Shown: positions 58,781-64,000 of the stretch, in pieces | How the letters are laid out: each line of letters starts with the position of its first letter | Numbering within the stretch: position 1 is the first letter of the stretch | NCBI GenBank assembly: GCA_030427255.1 | Contig: JAUHWY010000019.1 | Coordinates: forward strand, 1-64,000 | DNA from: Bacteroidia bacterium | GTDB lineage: Bacteria; Bacteroidota; Bacteroidia; CAIKAF01 | Direction: 5' to 3' | Length of the DNA: 64,000 nt | Notes under the pieces: model-generated | What the model saw: only the letters and a program-made list of their open reading frames with translations | The model's database searches: none | What the model was told of the DNA's origin: nothing | Program-made: the position numbers and the translations under genes

Positions 58781-59945
58781 ATGAAATTTTTTGCCAGTTG
58801 TTTGTTTTGGGCTTTGCTCCTAATGCTGCAAGCCCAGTCCAATGGGGTGGGAATAGGCACCGGTGCTCCTCCCCATCCCTCCGCCATGCTAGATATTCAA
58901 GATACTACCGGAGGGTTGTTGTACCCTCGATTGACCACGGCTCAGCGCAATGCCATCAATAACCCGGCTCCGGGCCTTACCATATTTAATACGACCTCCC
59001 AATGTTTTGAAGCCTACTTTGCGAATGGCTGGAAGGCCACCGCATGCGCTTGCAACAGTTTCCCCGATCCCAGCTTTACCATTCCGGGTTTTGTTCCTGT
59101 GAACCAAGCCGCAAGCTTTTCGGCAACCACAGGGGGAGCTACGTATGCCTGGACATTTCCCTCCGGCACTCCGGCGAGTTCCAACCTTCAAAATCCCCAA
59201 GTTACTTGGGCCAAATACAGGAACCTATACGGTAAAACTGGTGGTTACCGACAACCAAGGATGCGCAGACAGCTCGACGCAGTCGGTTACCGTAACCAAT
59301 TGCCCTCCTCCCGGATCGCAAACCTTTAGCTATACCGGAAGTCCTCAGAGCTTTACCGTGCCGGCTTGCATTACTTCCATTCAAGTAGATGTACGTGGCG
59401 CACAAGGGGGCAATGGAGGAAATGGCCAATATTGCAGCAATACCGTACTTGGAGGCAATGGTGGACGCGTACAAGCTACTTTAGCGGTAAGTCCCGGTCA
59501 GGTGCTCAGTGTTATTGTAGGGCAAAAGGGAAGCAACGGACAGTCGTTCTGTGGCCCTTGCACCGGTGGAGCCGGAGGCTACGGCGGCTCCTTCAACGGA
59601 ATTAATGGCGGAAATACCTCTTCCGGGGTTACAGCCTCCGGCGGCGGCGGCGGTGGAGCTTCTTATGTGGTGGTTAGCGGAAATAATGTCCTTATTGCCG
59701 GCGGCGGTGGTGGTGGTGGTGCCAACAACCACGGAAATTCAAGCTCAGCCGGTGGAAAAGGCGGCCATCCCAACTACGGTGGAAACGGCGGTTGTGCCGC
59801 CAACACCGTGGCCAGTTGCACGCAATGCAGCGGCGGCGGCGGTGGCCCGGGACAAGGCGGCCAAGGCTTTGCTTCTCAAGGTACCAACATCAGTACCACC
59901 ACCGGTTTCCAAACCAACGACGGTTCGGTAATCATTAGCTGGTAA
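58781..59945 (+). pseudogene. Frameshifted glycine-rich surface protein (paralogue 3)
   Basis: The first frame (58781 to about 59212) encodes a signal peptide (ending MLQAQS), the head motif VGIGTGAPPHPSAMLDIQ...GGLLYPRLTTAQRNAI and the start of a PKD domain (ATYAWTFPSGTPASSNLQNPQV). The second frame (about 59214-59945) continues it exactly (NTGTYTVKLVVTDNQGCADSS) and adds the Gly-rich domain to the C-terminus VIISW. Removing one A from the AAA at 59213-59215 (GGGCCAAATAC) restores a single frame of about 387 residues aligned with paralogues 1 and 2. It could be a true mutation, a phase-variation slip or a sequencing error. Confidence 0.85.
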
Positions 59946-59963
59946 ATTATGCCGGCATAGGCC

Positions 59964-59971
59964 TACCTTTG
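59964..59971 (+). promoter_or_regulatory. Predicted -7 element (TACCTTTG) 4 nt before a start codon
   Basis: TACCTTTG is followed by CCTT and the ATG at 59976; same spacing as other leaderless-type promoters here. Confidence 0.5.
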
Positions 59972-59975
59972 CCTT

Positions 59976-60497
59976 ATGTGTGTTAAGGATTGGTGGAACC
60001 TATGGCAAAAACGCAAAGGCTTAGCCCTTGCTGTATTGGCTTTTGTTTTAGGCCAAGCCTACTTTAGTTTTAAAGGGGTAGAGACTTTTCCTTGGCTGCA
60101 TTTTGGCATGTTCTCAGCCCCTTACCAAAGCCCTCCTGAATACCTGGATCTAGAGCAAGGCCTCCATTCGGTTTTGAAGGAGTTGCCGGCAAAAAAACGC
60201 GAGTTTGTGGTGCAAAACGCCAAATTTTGGTTGCAGCGCCACCAAAACGAAACAGCGCAAAGCCCTGTAGCAGAAGCTATAGAGCAGCGTTTCCCTTCGG
60301 CAAAGTTTCCACAAGTACACGCATTATTGCATAAAAATCTTAACCAAAGTCATTTAAATTCCGGCGAATCGGCAGCTTGGTTTTATAGCTTGGAAGGCGT
60401 GAACCCGCAAGGGCCGGACCTGTTGCTCATTCGGTATAAAGGCATTGGGGAGAACAGAATTACCGAGTATTATGCTTTACCTAAGCCCAACCCATAA
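59976..60497 (+). CDS. Membrane-anchored protein partnered with an HTTM-like protein (function unknown)
   Basis: 173 residues. One N-terminal hydrophobic helix (GLALAVLAFVLGQAYFSF) followed by a soluble domain that begins FPWLHFGMFSAPYQSPPEYLDL, with an aromatic WxHFGMFS motif, and ends YKGIGENRITEYYALP. No family is recognised. Its stop overlaps the next start by 1 nt (TAATG), so it very likely acts with the following membrane protein. Confidence 0.6.
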   Translation: MCVKDWWNLWQKRKGLALAVLAFVLGQAYFSFKGVETFPWLHFGMFSAPYQSPPEYLDLEQGLHSVLKELPAKKREFVVQNAKFWLQRHQNETAQSPVAEAIEQRFPSAKFPQVHALLHKNLNQSHLNSGESAAWFYSLEGVNPQGPDLLLIRYKGIGENRITEYYALPKPNP

Positions 60498-61297
60498 TGA
60501 AGCATTGGCTAAGTAAACGACCGGAGCTTTTTTGGCGTCGATTGGCGGGCTTTTTATTGCTTTTACTTTGGTTTCGACAAGGCTGGGGAGGCGTTTGGCT
60601 TAGTCAATTGGGTTCGCCTCCTTTTGCTAATCCCGAAGCCGATTGGTTGTATTGGCTGTTGCAAGCCTTGGGCATTCCTCAGTTTTTTTTAGGCTCATGG
60701 GGTAGTTGGGTATTGGATATTACCCTGGGTCTGGGTTTGGTTTTGCAGTGTTTTTTTCCGCTTAAGGCATGGGTGGTCCGGCTCAACGTCCTAAGTTGGT
60801 TGCTGTACTTTGTGAGTTATTATGCGGCATTTACCATGCACAACCATGGGCTTATCGGCGGATTCGCGCTACAACTGGCCTTAAGCATAAAGCCCTTTAG
60901 CCTGGGCTTGTCGGGATTGCGTTATTATGTGTTGTGGATGCATGCCTCCGCATTGGGCTGGAAGCTGGCGCGTGGAACGGCCTGGAGTACTCAACATGCC
61001 ATGGACGTATTAACACACCAACAAGCCGAAGCCATGCATGATGCCGGGCATTGGGTACATTTTTTTCTCGAAACCCCATGGTTCTGGTGGATAGGCTGGT
61101 ACATGGCCTTGATTTGGCAGGGCTTGCATGTATTGGGGTTTTTTACTCGGAGTTTGGATGTGGTATTTTTTGCAGGCTTGTTTGTGTTCCATATAGGCAA
61201 CCTGCTGCTGCTGGACACCACTTTTAGCGATGTGCTGGTGGTGGCCCTGGCTTATGTGCCCTTGGCTTGGATGAGCCGGGGAAAAACTCACACTTAA
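60497..61297 (+). CDS. HTTM-like multi-pass membrane protein
   Basis: A 266-residue protein with about seven hydrophobic segments. The layout (SLGSPP-type loop early, ALGIPQFFLGSWGSWVLDITLGLGLVLQ, FVSYYAAFTMHNHGLIGG, WWIGWYMALIWQGLHVLGFFTRSL, LLLLDTTFSDVLVVALAYVPLAW) resembles the horizontally transferred transmembrane (HTTM/vitamin K-dependent carboxylase-like) superfamily, but without a clear catalytic Lys motif. Assignment is by topology and local resemblance only. Coupled to the preceding gene. Confidence 0.55.
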   Translation: MKHWLSKRPELFWRRLAGFLLLLLWFRQGWGGVWLSQLGSPPFANPEADWLYWLLQALGIPQFFLGSWGSWVLDITLGLGLVLQCFFPLKAWVVRLNVLSWLLYFVSYYAAFTMHNHGLIGGFALQLALSIKPFSLGLSGLRYYVLWMHASALGWKLARGTAWSTQHAMDVLTHQQAEAMHDAGHWVHFFLETPWFWWIGWYMALIWQGLHVLGFFTRSLDVVFFAGLFVFHIGNLLLLDTTFSDVLVVALAYVPLAWMSRGKTHT

Positions 61298-61330
61298 AAA
61301 GCGTTTGACTCCTTACTTTAAACTATATAC

Positions 61331-61804
61331 ATGAATCGTAGTCAAAAATTTTCCAAACGTTTGGAAGCCGTGCTCTTGAACGGTCAATGGATTGCCCATA
61401 CCAACCTCCAAAACGAAGCAAACCTTTTGTCCATGGAAATGGCACAGAAAAAGGTGCATGGACTAAATACTGCCCTTGAGTTGATTTTTCACATACGCTA
61501 CTATTCCGAAGGCATTGCCGAGGTGTTGAACGGTGGACCGCTTTCCATTAAAGATGCCTACAGTTTCCATGCGCCTACCATGAACTCGGAAGAAGATTGG
61601 CAGGCGTTTAAGGATCGATTGGAGCAAAGCTCCAAAGCATTGATTCAATTGGTGTCCCAAATGCCGGAAGAAAGCTGGGACCTGGATTTTGCCGATGGAA
61701 CCTATGGCAGCATTGAAAAGAACATTGAAGGGTTTGTTGAGCATGCCTATTACCATTTAGGGCAACTACGATTGATACGCAAGTTATTGCACATGGATGC
61801 CTAG
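61331..61804 (+). CDS. DinB-superfamily protein
   Basis: A 157-residue four-helix-bundle protein. HIRYYSEGIAEVLNG (first metal His), then GFVEHAYYHLGQLRLIRK with HxxxHxxQ-type ligands near the C-terminus, is the DinB/YfiT-like metal site. Members are thiol-dependent transferases or of unknown function. Alone between the HTTM-like gene (33 bp upstream) and a GC-rich repeat. Confidence 0.85.
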   Translation: MNRSQKFSKRLEAVLLNGQWIAHTNLQNEANLLSMEMAQKKVHGLNTALELIFHIRYYSEGIAEVLNGGPLSIKDAYSFHAPTMNSEEDWQAFKDRLEQSSKALIQLVSQMPEESWDLDFADGTYGSIEKNIEGFVEHAYYHLGQLRLIRKLLHMDA

Positions 61805-61844
61805 GTGTTCGAATCCGCCCTAGAGTTCCAGGTTTCCAAAGCTG

Positions 61845-62012
61845 CGGCCCCCCGCTCGGCAGAGGGCCCTGCGCCGACGGGTGGCATGCCGCCAAGCGGG
61901 CGAGGAGGTGTAGCCTTGCGAAACCCCCACAGCCCCTTGGCGGCGCCACCCGGCAAGCAGGACCGCCGCAGGAGCGGTTAAAATAGTAAGGCTTTATTCG
62001 GAGCCGGGGCCC
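61845..62012. repeat. GC-rich palindromic element
   Basis: Holds GCGGCCCCCCGC, GCCGACGGGTGGC...GCCACCCGGC inverted segments and ends GGGGCCCAAAAA. On the minus strand its CTACACCTCCTCGCCCGC segment matches the element at 53219-53366 in altered form. It lies 14 bp beyond the stop of the MazG-like gene and may also shape its mRNA end. Confidence 0.55.
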
Positions 62013-62025
62013 AAAAATCCATCTG

Positions 62026-62355
62026 CTATAACTCCTTGTATTTTTTGGCCGTGCCTTTGGCCTTGTCGACCGGATATTTTTCTGCGTTGCGTTTGATTTT
62101 TTCGAGGACAATTTCCTGTACGTCAAAGCTGTACTTGTCGGCGAGGAGCAAAGCATAGGCGAATACATCGGCCAGTTCTTCCTTTACTTTCTCGGGGTCC
62201 ACTTGGTCGGGATACTTCCACAAAAAGGCTTCCAGCAGCTCGCTGCTTTCTATGGACAAGGCCAGGGCTAAGTCTTTGGCGTTGTGGAACTGCGCCCAGT
62301 CGCGTTCGTCGCGGAAGGCCCGCAGGGTTTGGCAAAGTGCTTTCCAGTCGTGCAT
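62026..62355 (-). CDS. MazG-like nucleotide pyrophosphohydrolase
   Basis: A 109-residue all-alpha NTP pyrophosphohydrolase (RS21-C6/dCTPase-type). The metal site is complete: LALALSIESSELLEAFLW (ExxE) and VKEELADVFAYALLLAD (ExxD). It probably hydrolyses non-canonical or excess dNTPs for house cleaning. Start at 62355 gives the usual family N-terminus (LRAFRDERDWAQFHNAKDLA). Divergent from the DUF1800 gene with 83 bp between starts. Confidence 0.93.
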   Translation of the reverse strand: MHDWKALCQTLRAFRDERDWAQFHNAKDLALALSIESSELLEAFLWKYPDQVDPEKVKEELADVFAYALLLADKYSFDVQEIVLEKIKRNAEKYPVDKAKGTAKKYKEL

Positions 62356-62438
62356 GCCGCAGGGGGTTTTGATTTTCGAAGTCCAATATACGTCGGCTCG
62401 ATTAAACCCTCTGGCATCATATTTGGTCTAAACCATAT

Positions 62439-63818
62439 ATGACGCTGCAAGAAACACTTCACCTCTTTTGGCGGGCAGGTTTTGGCCCCGACCCCACGCA
62501 AGTGCCTCGGCTGGTGCAATTGACTCGGGCAGAGGCCGTGGATTTGTTGTTCCAAGATGCACAAGACTACAGTCCCATGGACCGGGCGGAAATGCCTGCC
62601 TCCATGCGTTGGCGCAAGCAAATGCGCAACAATCCCGAGGACAAAAAGGCGGTGCGTAAGTTCAATTTAGAACAGCTGGGCGATATGAACATTCAGGCGC
62701 TCAATGAATTTGCCTTTAGTCGGGCACAATTGCGCGAAAAAATGTTTCTTTTTTGGCACGACCATTTTGCCTGTTTTGTGCCTTTTGCTTACATGCTTCA
62801 GCTGCACATCAATAAGCTTAAGGCCGAAGCTTTAGGCAATTACCGCACCATGCTGCATACCGTGGCCAAAGATGCGGCCATGTTGGAGTTTCTGAACAAT
62901 ACCCAGAATAGATCCCGCAATCCCAACGAGAATTTTGCACGTGAAGTGCTGGAATTGTACACCTTGGGTATTGGCCAATACACCGAGCAAGACATTAAGG
63001 AAGCCGCTCGTGCCTTTACCGGTTGGAACTACGACGACGCCGGTGCCTTTTGGTTGGTAGAGCGCTGGCACGATACCGGTACCAAGACCTTTAGAGGTAA
63101 AAGCGGCGCTTTTGGGGGCGAAGACATATTAAATACGGTGCTGGACGACCCGGCTACTGCCGCTTTTTTGGCCAAAAAACTCTATGCGTGGTTTGTTTCC
63201 GAGCAACCCCATACCGAACGGGAAAAGGAAATTGCCGAGGTTTTGTACAGCAGCGGTTATGCCATTGACCAAACCATGCGTCATATATTTATGAGCGATT
63301 GGTTTTACGATCCCAAGGTCATGGGCAACCGAATTAAATCTCCGGCCGATTTGCTCACCGGTTTTCGTCGGCAGGTAGGCCTCACCTTCAAAGACGAGCA
63401 GGTGCTTTTTGCTTTGCAGCGGATTTTGGGCCAAACTGTAGGGCATCCGCCCAATGTAGCCGGTTGGAAAGACGGCCGGGCCTGGATCGACGCTTCTACC
63501 CTGGTGTTTCGCATGCGTCTGGGGGAGGCCTTGCTGAGCAACAGCGATTTGGAATTGCAAACCCGTGATTTACCGGAACAGCCAAGCTATGGCAAGCTAG
63601 ATAAGCTCCAAACCGAGTTGAGTTTGCAGCATTTCTACGAACTCTGTGCCGGCTTGAGCGATACCGAACTCACCGAGTTTATTTGCGGGGTAACTGCTGT
63701 GCCTCAAAACAAGCTGCATTCCCGAATTCGTCCGGTGCAAGCGGCTTGGCCCTTGGAGAAAAAGGTGCAGCATGTGTTGCTCGAAACTGTTCGGAGTCCT
63801 GAATATCAATTGTGTTAA
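62439..63818 (+). CDS. DUF1800 family protein
   Basis: A 459-residue protein. Signatures are FWRAGFGPDPTQV at the start, LREKMFLFWHDHFACF, NPNENFAREVLELYTLGIGQYTEQDIKEAARAFTGW, RIKSPADLLTGFRRQVGL and GHPPNVAGWKDGRAWID. No signal peptide is seen. DUF1800 genes are almost always next to a DUF1501 gene, as here; the function is unknown. The partner starts 3 bp after its stop. Confidence 0.94.
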   Translation: MTLQETLHLFWRAGFGPDPTQVPRLVQLTRAEAVDLLFQDAQDYSPMDRAEMPASMRWRKQMRNNPEDKKAVRKFNLEQLGDMNIQALNEFAFSRAQLREKMFLFWHDHFACFVPFAYMLQLHINKLKAEALGNYRTMLHTVAKDAAMLEFLNNTQNRSRNPNENFAREVLELYTLGIGQYTEQDIKEAARAFTGWNYDDAGAFWLVERWHDTGTKTFRGKSGAFGGEDILNTVLDDPATAAFLAKKLYAWFVSEQPHTEREKEIAEVLYSSGYAIDQTMRHIFMSDWFYDPKVMGNRIKSPADLLTGFRRQVGLTFKDEQVLFALQRILGQTVGHPPNVAGWKDGRAWIDASTLVFRMRLGEALLSNSDLELQTRDLPEQPSYGKLDKLQTELSLQHFYELCAGLSDTELTEFICGVTAVPQNKLHSRIRPVQAAWPLEKKVQHVLLETVRSPEYQLC

Positions 63819-63821
63819 GCC

Positions 63822-64000
63822 ATGAACCGAAGAGATTTTATAAAGCGCAGCGGATTGGCCAGTACGGCCCTTTTGGTACCCCGGTTTTTGCAGGCAAGCT
63901 CTTTGCTGCGTGCCGATAATCCCGATGGACCTATTTTGGTGATGGTGCAGCTGAGTGGCGGCAACGACGGCCTCAATACCGTTGTGCCTTACGCCAACGA
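63822..64000 (+). CDS. DUF1501 family protein (5' part, cut by window end)
   Basis: The first ~59 residues are visible: a twin-arginine-like signal MNRRDFIKRSGLASTALLVP and then VMVQLSGGNDGLNTVVPYAN, the N-terminal block of DUF1501 (alkaline-phosphatase-superfamily-like) proteins. Export by Tat is predicted. It forms the usual pair with the DUF1800 gene. The rest lies outside the window. Confidence 0.93.
   Translation, partial: MNRRDFIKRSGLASTALLVPRFLQASSLLRADNPDGPILVMVQLSGGNDGLNTVVPYAN

Noticed and set aside
62439-64000. DUF1800/DUF1501 pair as a new system
   Set aside because: This pairing is widespread and well documented, even though its function is unknown.

Overview
The window looks like a chromosomal segment of a member of the Bacteroidota, probably a Flavobacteriales/Cryomorphaceae-type organism, although the exact lineage cannot be fixed from sequence alone. 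The evidence is: several secreted proteins with type IX secretion (T9SS) C-terminal domains of both classes (Por-type and gliding-motility-associated/CHU-type), the Bacteroidota promoter consensus (TTTG, 19-20 nt, TAnnTTTG) in front of many genes, Kdo transferase and LptC genes (outer membrane with LPS), and aerobic tyrosine degradation. No plasmid, phage or complete insertion sequence is visible.

Layout. 1-2.6 kb: a 43-bp tandem hairpin array, then homogentisate dioxygenase and 4-hydroxyphenylpyruvate dioxygenase. 3.1-10.8 kb: an SDR, a CHU-type adhesin, a riboflavin synthase/secreted metzincin pair and an Omp28-like T9SS cargo protein. 11-20.9 kb: a large DUF349 coiled-coil protein, a zinc-ribbon membrane protein, a polyprenyl-sugar glycosyltransferase pair, an MscS channel, a glycine-rich surface protein and a DUF481-like barrel. 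21-23.1 kb: an AT-rich HigB/HigA-like toxin-antitoxin module whose antitoxin carries an ImmA/IrrE metallopeptidase domain, set among nested repeats. 23.5-27.6 kb: a rhodanese, Dps, rhodanese-thioredoxin, DOMON, ankyrin and NAD-epimerase gene run. 28-31.3 kb: a CHU-type adhesin followed by a membrane-bound LytTR regulator. 31.4-36.8 kb: tRNA-Leu, prs, rplY, a DUF389 protein and nhaA. 36.8-43.1 kb: DnaJ-like, methyltransferase-like, choice-of-anchor-L adhesin, waaA and a barrel protein. 43.2-49.8 kb: a nucleotide-sugar cluster (aminotransferase, UDP-Glc dehydrogenase, UDP-xylose synthase, N-acyltransferase, UDP-HexNAc dehydrogenase, RmlB) for surface polysaccharide. 49.8-54.1 kb: a lipoprotein, 3-hydroxyanthranilate dioxygenase, an atypical SDR, a second glycine-rich protein and a MazEF-like module. 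54.2-58.5 kb: the coaX, outer-membrane protein, TPR, lptC operon. 58.5-64 kb: tRNA-Phe, a frameshifted third glycine-rich gene, an HTTM-like membrane protein with a partner, DinB-like, MazG-like, and a DUF1800/DUF1501 pair cut off by the window end.

The intergenic space is unusually rich in structured repeats: 8-bp-stem/GGCA-loop hairpins in tandem arrays, two families of longer imperfect palindromes whose stems differ between copies yet stay self-complementary (one is nested inside the other), GC-rich palindromes, and a direct repeat with an exact 55-bp period at two loci. A second recurring feature is a TAnnTTTG promoter element exactly 4 nt upstream of the start codon of six genes (plus close variants), which predicts leaderless transcripts. 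I did not find one clearly novel multi-gene system. The strongest candidates for new biology are the covarying nested repeats, the leaderless-promoter pattern and the HigB/HTH-metallopeptidase module.
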